Program-made: the position numbers and the translations under genes
Shown: positions 43,780-53,416 of the stretch, in pieces
Layout: every line of letters starts with the position of its first letter
Position numbering within the stretch: position 1 is the first letter of the stretch
Notes under the pieces: model-generated
What the model saw: the letters and a program-made list of their open reading frames with translations, nothing else
What the model was told of the DNA's origin: nothing
The model's database searches: none
From: Leptospira harrisiae
GTDB taxonomy: Bacteria > Spirochaetota > Leptospiria > Leptospirales > Leptospiraceae
NCBI RefSeq assembly: GCF_002811945.1
Contig: NZ_NPDX01000004.1
Coordinates: 236,358 to 300,357 of the forward strand
Length of the DNA: 64,000 bases
Direction of reading: 5' to 3'

Positions 43780-45087
43780 TTATTCAATCTTTGGATTATA
43801 ATTAATTTTTTTAGTTTTACAAATTTCCGCATAACGAAGCCCACTACTACGAATCTTTCGATTCATATTCTCATAATCTACTTCCACTAGCCCAAATTTT
43901 GGACCATAACCATCGTTCCATTCAAGATTGTCCAAAAATGACCAATAGTAGTAACGTTCGACTGAAACACCTTCATCCATTAACCGGCGAATCTCTGCTA
44001 GATGGTCTACAATGTATTTTTCTCTTTTTTCGTCTTTTTCATCAGGAATTCCATTTTCAGTAATATAAATCGGTAGTTTGTACTCGTCCCAAATCCTATG
44101 GCAAACGGACGATAATCCTTCTGGATAAATTTCCCAGCCCAAATCGTTTTTACGAGATTCAGGACAAAGAGGATCAACCATTGGTACAGCAAACAAATTA
44201 CCAGGATTGTAACTTACTTTAAAAAGATGGCGGGAGTAATAATTAATCCCAATAAAATCACAAAATACACCCTTACCTTCCGGGTAACCAAATCCGATTG
44301 GAAAGGATAACTTTCCTTCGACAAAACCTTTCGTTTGAATTTCATGAAATAGATAATCGCTCAAAAAACAGCCAAGACGAGCCAAAGGATGAGAAGTAAG
44401 AGGTGAAAAAATAGCAAGATGGTGCGCAAAACCAACCTTAGTTGGATCAGCATAACCAGATTCCTTTCGAATTTTATGGATGAGTTGATAAGATTTTAAG
44501 TGAGCCAAAATGAGTCGGCGAGTTACTTTTAAATATGCAGGGATATCACCGTAACTTCCTGGAGGGTATTTACCATCCACGTAACTATCATTAGCAAAAA
44601 CATTCGGTTCGTTAATGGTGCACCATTCGGAAACAAGATCACCAAACTGCTTTACCGCAAATTCTACAAAATCTAGAAATTCTTTTACAGCATCTTTTCC
44701 TAACCAGCCCCCTTTTTTTTGAAACCATTCAGGGCAAGAAAAATGATGGAGTGTGACAAGAGGTTTGATCCCAGCTTCCAAAAGAAGTCGAAACTCATCA
44801 CGATAATGTGCCACCGCTTCCTTTGACCATTCTCCCTGGGACGGTTGGATCCGACTCCATTCTATGCTCATACGATAACATTCTTGGTTGAGTTTTGATA
44901 AAAGTTTTACATCTTCCACATAACGTGCGTAATGATCTGCACCTGTAAAACTTGACTCGTCCTTCCCTACTTTGCCAGCCAAAGACCAATGATACCAATT
45001 GTTGTTGATATCCCCTCCTTCAATCTGTGTCGCAGCTGTTGCCGAACCCAATAAAAAATCTTTTGGAAGTTCAAAACTTTTAGACAT
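43780..45087 (-). CDS. beta-glucosidase (glycoside hydrolase family 1)
   Basis: The protein has 435 residues from the ATG at 45087, preceded by a strong GGAAGGAGAAGGG SD; the longer frame from 45150 would overlap the upstream gene region. Family signatures are FLLGSATAATQIEG at the N terminus, acid/base TINEPNVF (about 158), YYSRHLF and nucleophile YITENGIPD (about 343). It hydrolyses beta-glucosides or phospho-glucosides in the cytoplasm. A membrane protein gene is 43 bases upstream in the same operon. Confidence 0.93.
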   Translation of the reverse strand: MSKSFELPKDFLLGSATAATQIEGGDINNNWYHWSLAGKVGKDESSFTGADHYARYVEDVKLLSKLNQECYRMSIEWSRIQPSQGEWSKEAVAHYRDEFRLLLEAGIKPLVTLHHFSCPEWFQKKGGWLGKDAVKEFLDFVEFAVKQFGDLVSEWCTINEPNVFANDSYVDGKYPPGSYGDIPAYLKVTRRLILAHLKSYQLIHKIRKESGYADPTKVGFAHHLAIFSPLTSHPLARLGCFLSDYLFHEIQTKGFVEGKLSFPIGFGYPEGKGVFCDFIGINYYSRHLFKVSYNPGNLFAVPMVDPLCPESRKNDLGWEIYPEGLSSVCHRIWDEYKLPIYITENGIPDEKDEKREKYIVDHLAEIRRLMDEGVSVERYYYWSFLDNLEWNDGYGPKFGLVEVDYENMNRKIRSSGLRYAEICKTKKINYNPKIE

Positions 45088-45130
45088 TCCCTTCTCCTTC
45101 CCAACCTTCAAATCAATGCCATCATTCATT

Positions 45131-45943
45131 TTAAATGTTTTTTTCCCCATTCTCTTCCATTTTGGCCTGGAACAATAGAAATCCTAAAGTGGCAATGACT
45201 CCTCCAAGAAAAATAAATAATTCTGGGCCAAATGTTTCCATTTGCCAATTAACACCAGCAATCAACAAATAAATGATAGGTGCTATGTATTGATTGATAA
45301 ACAAACCAACAAAGGTCAATTGGTTGGCGACTCCCCCTTTTAGGAATTTCCAAAGGAACAAGTTTGGATTCGATAAAACCGTAGATACTGTTAGAGTTGC
45401 CATAAACACCATTTCGAGCGGCGAGATCCCTACTCGTGGATCCCTAGACATACTTAGATAAGTTGGATTTTGAAAGATATGACCAATCAAACTAATTCCT
45501 CCAGGAACAAGAGCTAGGTGGATCAAAATATCATCCAGAATCCAAATACTTTTCGGAGTTTTACGTAAATACAAAAGAATTTCATAAATACTAAAGAACA
45601 CAAGACCAATGGATGTAAAAATAGAGGTCATCACTAATGTAGACTTAGGATTGATATGGACTGCTGGTGCTGATACCAACATCAAAATGGAAGAAATATT
45701 CCCACCACCTACAATCATCAAAAAGGCAAGATTGGCAGTAAATGGCCAGAGATGGAAATGTTTTGTGGAAAGTCGCAATCCTACAATCACAAGTAGCGAT
45801 ATGGCTGTAAAAATTGATAAAACTGGTCCGTCCGTTCGGTAAAACAAAGGAAAACCTAAAATCCAAGCACCTAACACAACCAATGTCCCTATTAAAATCG
45901 TTATATCAAGAATCTCAGCCCAAGTGGCAAAACGTTTTTCCAT
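45131..45943 (-). CDS. multi-TM membrane protein upstream of the GH1 gene
   Basis: The protein has 270 residues with about eight hydrophobic segments and AGGAG before the ATG. Charged loops (STKHFHLWPFTAN, LRKTPKSIW) alternate with long TM helices. I do not recognise a transporter family. The adjacent glucosidase suggests a link to sugar use, for example a permease or sensor, but this is inference. Confidence 0.65.
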   Translation of the reverse strand: MEKRFATWAEILDITILIGTLVVLGAWILGFPLFYRTDGPVLSIFTAISLLVIVGLRLSTKHFHLWPFTANLAFLMIVGGGNISSILMLVSAPAVHINPKSTLVMTSIFTSIGLVFFSIYEILLYLRKTPKSIWILDDILIHLALVPGGISLIGHIFQNPTYLSMSRDPRVGISPLEMVFMATLTVSTVLSNPNLFLWKFLKGGVANQLTFVGLFINQYIAPIIYLLIAGVNWQMETFGPELFIFLGGVIATLGFLLFQAKMEENGEKNI

Positions 45944-46096
45944 AAAGTTCTCCTGCTATTCTAAACTGCATAGATTGGCCTTGGTTTTTATAGTTTTGCA
46001 ATTCAAATTTTGTCCAAGAATCTTTAGATTCTATAAAGGGAAATGTTTGAATTCCTTTCCCTCATTTTTTATATTTGGAAAACTCTTAGGTATTCT

Positions 46097-46771
46097 ATGG
46101 CAGCAAAGATAAAAAATCTCACAACTCCGCACAAAAAAACAGGTCCGGCACCTGTCCTCACCGAATCCGGAAGGATGGTAGCTTATAGCGACGCCATTTT
46201 TTCGATCGCTCTCACACTCATGGCCCTGGAAATCAAAATCCCACATCCCGAACAAATTGGCGAAAGTAGTTTACTATTTGCTCTTTTGGAAAGATGGCCA
46301 AGTTTTTTAAGTTTTTTTATTAGCTTTATGATCATCACAGTGGTTTGGACGAACCATCATACCATATTTAGGCATGTAAAATATATAGATCACAACCTAA
46401 TGATCTTAAATAACCTGCTTTTGTTAAACGTAATCTTTATACCATTCTGTTCCGAAATGCTCGGCGAATATATGTTGCAGAACAATACAAATGCAAATTT
46501 TGCAGTATTTCTATATGGAGCCTGGATTGCCATTGGAGGGATCCCGTTCAACCTTGTGTGGAGGTATGGGGTCAAAAAGAAAGAACTGCTGAACCCGGAG
46601 TCAGACCCAATCGAAATTCAAAAAATCACTTCGCATTTCATCAAAGGGCCTTATATTTACGCCTTTGTTACCATATTATCTTTTTTGAATATATGGCTTA
46701 GCATCATTGGATTCGGAATTCTTATTTTATTTTTCCTGGTTCCAACTGCATGGTTACTTCGAAAGAAATAG
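46097..46771 (+). CDS. TMEM175-family (DUF1211) ion channel-like protein
   Basis: The protein has 224 residues from the ATG at 46097; an ATG 18 codons earlier is possible. The VAYSDAIFSIALTLMALEI motif corresponds to the FSD.VFA(I/F)..TLL...I sequence of TMEM175/DUF1211, followed by six TM segments (HHTIFRHVKYIDHNLMILNNLLLL). Prokaryotic members form potassium-selective tetramers in the inner membrane. Single gene. Confidence 0.85.
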   Translation: MAAKIKNLTTPHKKTGPAPVLTESGRMVAYSDAIFSIALTLMALEIKIPHPEQIGESSLLFALLERWPSFLSFFISFMIITVVWTNHHTIFRHVKYIDHNLMILNNLLLLNVIFIPFCSEMLGEYMLQNNTNANFAVFLYGAWIAIGGIPFNLVWRYGVKKKELLNPESDPIEIQKITSHFIKGPYIYAFVTILSFLNIWLSIIGFGILILFFLVPTAWLLRKK

Positions 46772-46865
46772 TCGAAGGAATAAGGTAGATCGGAATTGAA
46801 GTTAAGTAAATATATTAATTCAACTTGACATTGATTTCTGCAGCCCGACCAATTAGCCTATTGAT

Positions 46866-47906
46866 ATGAAACCCACAAAAAACTTTATCATATATTTATG
46901 TTATTTTATATTTACATCCATCTTCATAATTAATTGTTCTTCGTTTGATTCAAAAAAAACAGAGTCAAATGGAAAACTAGGTTATGTTAATGCCAAATCT
47001 GGATTATTGATTCGTGAAAAGCCGGGAAGGACAAATCCAAAAGTTACTCTAGTCCCATTTGGAAAAGAAGTTGTCATATTAAGATTTACTGATGTAGAAG
47101 ATACCATTGAAAATATTAAAGCAAAATGGGTGGAAGTTCGTTATAAAGAATTTCAAGGTTTTATGTTTAGTGGATTTTTATCAAATTCACCATTTACATA
47201 TGGAATCAGTGACCAATTTCGCTCCTCTTCAGCAAAATCAGATGATACCTTTGATAATTTAGATAAAAATACATGTAACGAATCAAAAGATAAAATTTAT
47301 TGTTTTTCAAATTTTGGATATAAATTTCTAGAGACTGGCTATTTCAAAAAAGCAATAACTGCATTTTCAGCAGGGTTAAACATTGACCCAAAAAATTATT
47401 TCTTATTAAGCAATCGAGGATATTCTTATTATTTATTAGGAGATATGGATAATAGCTTAAATGATTTTGAAAAAGCAATCCAACAAAAACCAAACGAATA
47501 CATTGCCTATTTTGACAGATCATTGGTTTATACAAAATTAAAAAAATTTGACCTTGCTTCAAATGATTTAAAAAAATCAATTCAAATAAATTCTCAAAGT
47601 TGTACATCTTTCAACAATCTTGGTTGGATTCATTTATTAAAATCAGAGTGGGATAAAGCAAAAGTTGAATTGGAGAAGTCAATCGATTGTGATCCTGGTT
47701 CCGCCTACCCATATGCAAACTTAGCAATATACTATTACATGTCAAAAAAAGACAAAGGAAAAACATTCGAATTATTAAAGAAGGCATTAGATCTAAAGTA
47801 TGATGTTCAAATTCTATATGACCTTGATGGAGATGGGCAGTTCTACAAAGAATGGAATCAATCTCCAGAGTTCCTGAAGTTTATCGAAAAAAATCGAAAC
47901 ATTTAA
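46866..47906 (+). CDS. SH3-like and TPR-repeat lipoprotein
   Basis: The protein has 346 residues. The signal peptide ends with IFIINC, a lipobox. An SH3b-like domain (GKLGYVNAKSGLLIREKPG, KWVEVRYKEFQGFMF) covers about residues 35-105, followed by TPR repeats with the usual spacing (KAITAFSAGLNIDPKNYFLLSN, SYYLLGDMDNSLNDFEKAI, FDRSLVYTKLKKFD, LGWIHLLKSEWDKAKVELEKS). It should be an extracytoplasmic, lipid-anchored scaffold. Single gene. Confidence 0.82.
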   Translation: MKPTKNFIIYLCYFIFTSIFIINCSSFDSKKTESNGKLGYVNAKSGLLIREKPGRTNPKVTLVPFGKEVVILRFTDVEDTIENIKAKWVEVRYKEFQGFMFSGFLSNSPFTYGISDQFRSSSAKSDDTFDNLDKNTCNESKDKIYCFSNFGYKFLETGYFKKAITAFSAGLNIDPKNYFLLSNRGYSYYLLGDMDNSLNDFEKAIQQKPNEYIAYFDRSLVYTKLKKFDLASNDLKKSIQINSQSCTSFNNLGWIHLLKSEWDKAKVELEKSIDCDPGSAYPYANLAIYYYMSKKDKGKTFELLKKALDLKYDVQILYDLDGDGQFYKEWNQSPEFLKFIEKNRNI

Positions 47907-47937
47907 GGAATCATTTGTTCTGGCTTGTATTTAGGCT

Positions 47938-47972
47938 GAATTCAATTCAACGAATAGGGTTGGATTGAATTC
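47938..47972. repeat. inverted repeat after the SH3-TPR gene
   Basis: GAATTCAATTCAA (47938-47950) pairs with TTGGATTGAATTC (47960-47972), 13 bp with one G-U pair. There is no T tract on the plus strand, so it may act as a terminator only for the other strand or as RNA structure. Confidence 0.5.
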
Positions 47973-48108
47973 CAAAAAATGGCAAAGCGGATTTGTGATC
48001 TCAATTCAAAACCCTGACGAATGTGTTCCGCAAATTCCAAAACCATTCCCGGATTTTAGAGTTTATTTAAGACAAAAAACTTCTTCAATTTTTCTAAATG
48101 GTATTTAA

Positions 48109-49350
48109 ATGAAACAGTCGCTAGTGGATGAAATTCTGATTGCAAGGGAGATGAAAAACGAAAAGACAGTTGCTCTTGTCCGTTTCGCTTTATTTTCAGT
48201 CACATCCACTATGGATTTTTTATCTTACCTTGGATGGATCAGCTATACAATTGTTACACCTAGTTTGGTCACCGTTTCCTTGGATTTTACATTTTTAGTG
48301 TTTGCGGCTTTGGTTTTGCTTTTTGTATTTTTTTTACCATATAAACCTTACTTAAAATTTTTCACAATCACTCTCGATTATTTAATTATAGGACTAATGA
48401 TCTTTTTGGATCCAACAATCCAAAAAGAAAATGGACTTTTATACTTTATAGCAATGATTAGTGCCATTTTTATTTACCAGTTCAATCTACTGAGACATTC
48501 AAAAATCGGGACAATCTACGGAGCATTTCTTGCTTTTGTTTACTTTCTGGTGATTTCGCTTGGATTAGGCGAAGGATACCCAATCGATTTTATTCCCATG
48601 ATGTTTGCCTTGGGTATGATGCTTGCTGTCGGTTATGTGACAACTGTTTCTAATATTGAAATGGTGAAAGAAGCAAATGCAAAACAAATGATGGAAAGAT
48701 TTCTTCCTTCACAGTTAGTCAGTGAGTTTTATAAAAACAAGGCACAACTAGAACCTGGTGGCGAAAACAAAGAAGTAACCATCCTTTTTTCAGATATCCG
48801 CTCTTTTACAAAATTTTCAGAACAAAGATCCGCCGAAGAAGTGGTTCAGTTTTTAAATGAATATTTGTCTCGCATGACTGATGTCATATTCAAATTTAAT
48901 GGTACAATTGATAAGTTTATAGGCGATGCAATCATGACCATATTTGGCGCACCATTCAAACGAGATGATGACGCACTCCGAGCCGTTAAATCCGCAGTTG
49001 CAATGATTCGTGAATTAGAAGAGTTAAACCTAAAGATGACTAGTCCAGAAGACAAATTAGAAGTTGGAATAGGAATCCATACAGGAGAAGCAATTGTTGG
49101 TAATATTGGCTCAGACCGACGACTGGATTATACGGTTATTGGCGACAATGTAAACTTAGCTTCTAGGATCGAAGGATTAACAAAACATTACCATTGTCCT
49201 ATTTTAATATCTGAGGCAACATACAAACAAGTGGTCGGCAAATATTCGCTAGATGATGGTTTTGAAATTAGAGAAATTGATCAAGTCATTGTCAAAGGAA
49301 AGTCAAAACCAATCACCGTGTATGAAGTGATTTGTTTATCCCTTCCTTGA
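48109..49350 (+). CDS. membrane class III adenylate/guanylate cyclase
   Basis: The protein has 413 residues. Five to six TM helices occupy about residues 20-190 (LSYLGWISYTIVTPSL, IDFIPMMFALGMMLAVG). The cyclase domain starts near residue 215 with VTILFSDIRSFTKFSE (metal Asp about 228), DKFIGDAIMTIFGAPF (Lys and metal Asp about 272), GIGIHTGEAIVGNIGS and RLDYTVIGDNVNLASRIEG (substrate Asp and transition-state Asn/Arg). The Lys and Asp pair suggests ATP as substrate, thus cAMP. It is a membrane receptor cyclase with unknown stimulus. Confidence 0.9.
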   Translation: MKQSLVDEILIAREMKNEKTVALVRFALFSVTSTMDFLSYLGWISYTIVTPSLVTVSLDFTFLVFAALVLLFVFFLPYKPYLKFFTITLDYLIIGLMIFLDPTIQKENGLLYFIAMISAIFIYQFNLLRHSKIGTIYGAFLAFVYFLVISLGLGEGYPIDFIPMMFALGMMLAVGYVTTVSNIEMVKEANAKQMMERFLPSQLVSEFYKNKAQLEPGGENKEVTILFSDIRSFTKFSEQRSAEEVVQFLNEYLSRMTDVIFKFNGTIDKFIGDAIMTIFGAPFKRDDDALRAVKSAVAMIRELEELNLKMTSPEDKLEVGIGIHTGEAIVGNIGSDRRLDYTVIGDNVNLASRIEGLTKHYHCPILISEATYKQVVGKYSLDDGFEIREIDQVIVKGKSKPITVYEVICLSLP

Positions 49351-49484
49351 TATCTTTCCTATGAGGAATCGATTTTAAGCAAGGTCCGATTCCTAAAATT
49401 GGCATTGTGCTAGGATATACCAATACAACATTCTGATTTTAACGGATCATTTTGCAACAATGCTAAAGTAGTTCCGAACGGAGA

Positions 49485-49787
49485 ATGGCCAAGCCGGAAT
49501 CAAATTCATTTTTTAAACGAAGTATCAAGTCAGTCCTTTGGATTTTTCTCACACAGACCAAAGTTTCAAAAATAGAACAGCTAACAGAAGGTTTCTTTCT
49601 CGTCGAAATGACGGGAACAAAGTTAAAAGAAACAAAGTGGATCCCAGGAAGTAAGGTACAAGTCGATGTGGGAAACCTTATCTACCGCACTTACACTCCC
49701 ATCAGTAAGGGTCACACCTTCTATGACTTGACCCACTCGGTTTTTGCGATAAAAATTCCTCTTGCGAATGAAAGAGATTCGATCTAA
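49485..49787 (+). pseudogene. truncated siderophore-interacting / FAD-binding protein
   Basis: The visible frame (100 codons, GGAG before the ATG) reads KVSKIEQLTEGFFLVEMTGT, KWIPGSKVQVDVG and YRTYTPIS, the N-terminal FAD-binding barrel of siderophore-interacting proteins and related ferredoxin reductases, with the R.YTP flavin motif. After YTPIS the similarity stops and the frame ends within 25 codons; the NAD(P)-binding half is absent and the next gene starts 27 bases later. It looks like a deletion-truncated relic, although a short peptide may still be made. Confidence 0.65.
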
Positions 49788-49813
49788 ATCGTACATTGTA
49801 GATACGAAAGCAA

Positions 49814-50518
49814 ATGACTCCTATTAGAACTTATTTACTCACATTTTTTCTTTTGATCGGATTTGGAATTCCGCTAAATGCAGAACCATTATCGGTGACT
49901 AACCAAAAAGCGATTGATGCCTTTTACCAGAAAAATTGGTCTCAGGCCGAAATGTGGTTCAAAGAAAGTTTAAAGAAAAATCCGAATGACCCATACGCAA
50001 ACTATAACTTGGCCTGCGTTTACACCATACTACTCAGTCAATGTGAGAATTTGACAGAAGAACAAGACGTATTTCAGTTATTGCATCAGGCAGTCACATA
50101 TAAAAAGACTTACAAAAGTTTGATGCTAAAAGATAAAGATCTTTCCTTACTTCGGAATACGTACCGATTTAATGAAATTGCAGGTTTAAGTCCCAAAGAA
50201 CTCTTTACAAATATGATTTGGTTTGGTCCAAGTCCAGGTGCTTATGGGTCAATCTCGGAAATCAAATTTGATACCAATGGTTCCTTTGAACTCACTTTGG
50301 TTGAATTTCGAGAAAGTGACGGTACAATGGAAAAACCAAAGTATAGAGGAAAGTATCAATGGATTTCCGAAAAAGTCATTCAATTAGAATTTCAAAAACT
50401 CCCTTCCTCACTTCCCAACCAAACAAAAAAAAGACAAGCCCGTTGGAACAAAGATAAACTCGAAATCGACGGCTTTGACTATCAATTTCAAGATTCACCC
50501 GACCGCTGCTCCGCATAG
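49814..50518 (+). CDS. exported TPR-containing protein
   Basis: The protein has 234 residues. Signal peptide TYLLTFFLLIGFGIPLNAEP is cleaved by a type I-like site. KAIDAFYQKNWSQAEMWFKESLKKNP and DPYANYNLACVYTILL form a TPR pair. The C-terminal half is beta-rich (NGSFELTLVEFRESDGTME, YRGKYQWISEKVIQLEF), like a small lipocalin-type or META-like barrel. Function unknown. It is transcribed separately from the flanking pseudogene and kinase gene. Confidence 0.7.
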   Translation: MTPIRTYLLTFFLLIGFGIPLNAEPLSVTNQKAIDAFYQKNWSQAEMWFKESLKKNPNDPYANYNLACVYTILLSQCENLTEEQDVFQLLHQAVTYKKTYKSLMLKDKDLSLLRNTYRFNEIAGLSPKELFTNMIWFGPSPGAYGSISEIKFDTNGSFELTLVEFRESDGTMEKPKYRGKYQWISEKVIQLEFQKLPSSLPNQTKKRQARWNKDKLEIDGFDYQFQDSPDRCSA

Positions 50519-50727
50519 AAGAAAACAATTCCATCAATAACATTACCCAATAGATTGTCTTCGCTTTTGAAACAAACAAAGTTAATTTCAATTTGCGGCT
50601 GGCGTTTGTCAGTTTCGTAAGCTTTTTAGAGTATAAAATAATAGATTGCTCTCGGAATCAGATATACGAAGCTTCAATTCAAGCGAATTTTTTCAGTTGA
50701 GTCAAATGCTCTATTTCTTTCTCGCCT
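50519..50727. other. intergenic spacer, no gene seen
   Basis: About 210 bases with no hairpin or conserved palindrome recognised. The promoter of the DISM kinase should lie here. Confidence 0.45.
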
Positions 50728-53283
50728 ATGGGTAGTTTTATGGTAATTTCGCTTTCTTTTTTTAAAAAAAAATTTTTTCTACCTCTACTCGTAGTTTTTA
50801 TATCTTTTTCTTATTGTAAAGTCGCAACCTCTCCCCTCCCCGATATAAATTCCGGATCAATGGATCTTTCCGCATGGGAACCTAAACAAACTGTGATCAA
50901 TTTGAAAGGAGATTGGGAATTTTGTTGGGATGAATTGATTCCTCCCGAATCGGATGAGTCCGTATGGAAAAAAAAATGCCATGGTTATTTTCCGGTTCCC
51001 TCTTTTTGGAAATTCTACAAAATAAACGGGAAAAACCTTCCTATTTTTGGAAAAGGAACCTACAGACTCAAACTCAAACTTCCAAAACGGGAAATAAACT
51101 ACGGATTGTTTTGGACTGAAATCATGTCTGCTTTCGAAATTTTCGTTAACTCCCGTTCTGTGGTAAAAGTGGGACAAACTGGAGACAGTTTTGAAACAAT
51201 GAAGCCTGACCTGAAACCAGGCACGTCCTATCTGGGTTATCTTTCCGATGAAGTGACAATCGTCGTTTGGGTATCCAACTTCAATCATGAAAATCATGGA
51301 TTTTGGGAACCTCTTTATTTCGGAGAATGGAAATCCATAGAAAAACAGCATCTCAATCTTGTTATACGGGACATTGCGAGTTCTTCTGCAATCATCATCA
51401 TCGGCTTATACCATCTGATTATTTTTCTGTCAAGATTCCGTTCCAAAGAATATCTGATGTTCGGTTTTTTCTGTATGATTATGGGAATTCGACAGTTGAA
51501 TTTTGAAACGCATACATTTTATTATCTATTCCCCGATCTGGATTTTGATTCATATATCCGACTGCTGTTCGGAGTGATTTATATGATTGGGATTTCCATG
51601 GTAACACTCTACGATCTTTTATTTCCGAAGGACATCCCCAAAATAATCACAAAAGTTCTCAGGTTGGTTTTCTTTAGTTTTTTACTAACTTTGTTTTTGC
51701 CAGTTTCCATTTTCACACATTACGCATTGTATCTCTTCGGTTTTGCAATGATTGCAATAATACTGTATGTGCCTTTGTTCATCAGAGCTTATATTAGAAA
51801 AAGGGAAGGTGCGGGACTTATGCTCATTGCCTACGCCATTACTGCGGTTACCCTACTTAACGATATATTATTCAATTTCGGATTGATTCATACAGGTTAT
51901 CTCTCCCATTTAGGGGTTTTGTTATTTATCTTCATCCAAGCGATTCTATTATCAAAAAAAATAACAAAGGCATTGCAAGAGGAAGAAAAATTAGTTCAAA
52001 AGCTCGGTGAAACTTTGGAAGAAAAAAACAGAACCCATACGGAACTCTTGAATCTGAAAGAATCCCAAAAATACGAATTGGAATTGCAGGTAAAACTCCG
52101 CACGGAAGAATACGAGATCGCCAAACAACTAGCAGAAACCGCGAACAAGGCAAAGTCTCAATTTTTAGCAACAATGAGTCACGAAATCAGAACTCCCATG
52201 AATGGAATTTTGGGAATCACGGAACTTTTGAAAATGACAACAGTTTCGGCGGATCAAGCACAATATCTGAAAATGATTCAGGACAGCGGACAATCTCTTT
52301 TGACTATATTGAACGACATTTTGGATTATTCCAAACTGGAAGCGGGGAAAATTGAATTATTAGAATCCGATTTTTCCTGGAAAATTCTGCTCGAACTTGC
52401 GGAAGGGATTTTTAAGCACCAAGCGGAACAGAAACAAGTTCGATTTGAAGTCAGCTTTGATCCAGGTTTTATATTTTTAGCACATGGGGACGAAAATAGA
52501 ATCAAACAAGTGTTATTTAATCTAATCTCCAATGCGGTCAAATTTACGGAATCTGGAGAAATCAAAATCCTTCTCTATTCCAAAAAGGAAGAAGTAGGAA
52601 ACTGGATTCAATACAAAGTATCGATAACGGATACAGGAATAGGAATTCCGGAAGAGAAGATAGGTTCCTTGTTTCAAAGATTCACACAGTTGGATTCAAG
52701 CATTTCCCGTAAGTACGGAGGAACGGGACTCGGGCTCGCCATCTCTAAAAAACTAATGGATGTGATGGGAGGAGAATTGAAAGTTAAAAGGAATTTTCCT
52801 GTCGGTTCCTGTTTTGAAATTGAACTCAGACTTCTTCCCAACCAAATGTCCAGAGTCATAAGATCCGAAGATTCGGTGGATCTCTCTAGATTACCGTCTA
52901 ACACAAATATATTGATTGCGGAAGATGATCCTACAAATCTATTTCTACTTTCCAGTTTTTTGAAAAAATTAAAAGTCCGCCATGATGTTGCGAAAGACGG
53001 CAGGGAAGCGGTAACAAAGGCACAAACAAACGAATTCCATCTGATTTTTATGGACATCAATATGCCCAATTTGGATGGTATCGGGGCATCAGAAGAGATT
53101 TTGAAAGACGAACGGATTTTTCCCAAACCAATCATCATTGCAGTTACAGCGGATGCCTTCCAGGATGATCAAGACAAGTGCATTCGCGCAGGAATGTCTT
53201 CGTTTTTGCCGAAACCGTTCCAAAAAAGAGAAATAGAACAAGCATTATATGAATGGCTGATTGAGAGAAAAACCGGCCTTTAA
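50728..53283 (+). CDS. 7TMR-DISM hybrid sensor histidine kinase with receiver domain
   Basis: The protein has 851 residues. The N terminus has a lipobox-like VFISFSYC. A jelly-roll 7TMR-DISM extracellular domain (about residues 40-200: NLKGDWEFCWDEL, YFPVPSFWKFY, FGKGTYRLKLKLP) precedes seven TM helices (about 210-410), then a coiled coil. HisKA SQFLATMSHEIRTPMNG (His about 484), ATPase motifs NAVKFTES, DTGIGIPEE and GGTGLGLAI, and a C-terminal receiver with LIFMDINMPNLDG (Asp about 774) complete it. It senses an extracytoplasmic, perhaps carbohydrate-like ligand. Codon use looks somewhat more GC-rich than neighbours. Confidence 0.92.
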   Translation: MGSFMVISLSFFKKKFFLPLLVVFISFSYCKVATSPLPDINSGSMDLSAWEPKQTVINLKGDWEFCWDELIPPESDESVWKKKCHGYFPVPSFWKFYKINGKNLPIFGKGTYRLKLKLPKREINYGLFWTEIMSAFEIFVNSRSVVKVGQTGDSFETMKPDLKPGTSYLGYLSDEVTIVVWVSNFNHENHGFWEPLYFGEWKSIEKQHLNLVIRDIASSSAIIIIGLYHLIIFLSRFRSKEYLMFGFFCMIMGIRQLNFETHTFYYLFPDLDFDSYIRLLFGVIYMIGISMVTLYDLLFPKDIPKIITKVLRLVFFSFLLTLFLPVSIFTHYALYLFGFAMIAIILYVPLFIRAYIRKREGAGLMLIAYAITAVTLLNDILFNFGLIHTGYLSHLGVLLFIFIQAILLSKKITKALQEEEKLVQKLGETLEEKNRTHTELLNLKESQKYELELQVKLRTEEYEIAKQLAETANKAKSQFLATMSHEIRTPMNGILGITELLKMTTVSADQAQYLKMIQDSGQSLLTILNDILDYSKLEAGKIELLESDFSWKILLELAEGIFKHQAEQKQVRFEVSFDPGFIFLAHGDENRIKQVLFNLISNAVKFTESGEIKILLYSKKEEVGNWIQYKVSITDTGIGIPEEKIGSLFQRFTQLDSSISRKYGGTGLGLAISKKLMDVMGGELKVKRNFPVGSCFEIELRLLPNQMSRVIRSEDSVDLSRLPSNTNILIAEDDPTNLFLLSSFLKKLKVRHDVAKDGREAVTKAQTNEFHLIFMDINMPNLDGIGASEEILKDERIFPKPIIIAVTADAFQDDQDKCIRAGMSSFLPKPFQKREIEQALYEWLIERKTGL

Positions 53284-53338
53284 AAGTTACAGTTTTGGAC
53301 GTTCCCAATTTGATTTGAGTTTTAAAAATGGAATGTGT

Positions 53339-53411
53339 AAGGGTCGGGCTACTCCGGGGTGCGCTGTCGCTTCCGTCCTTCGGACCAAGCCCTTCGTATC
53401 CACGAGCGCAG
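53339..53411. repeat. GC-rich foldable dispersed repeat, copy B
   Basis: About 73 bases of high GC: AAGGGTCGGGCTACTCCGGG start, GTCC/GGAC hairpin (53375-53378, 53382-53385), outer AAGGG/CCCTT pairing, and ATCCACGAGCGC end. The order of blocks matches copy A at 24402 although the hairpin arms differ. It lies between the convergent kinase and hsdR genes. Confidence 0.65.
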
Positions 53412-53416
53412 GGGAT

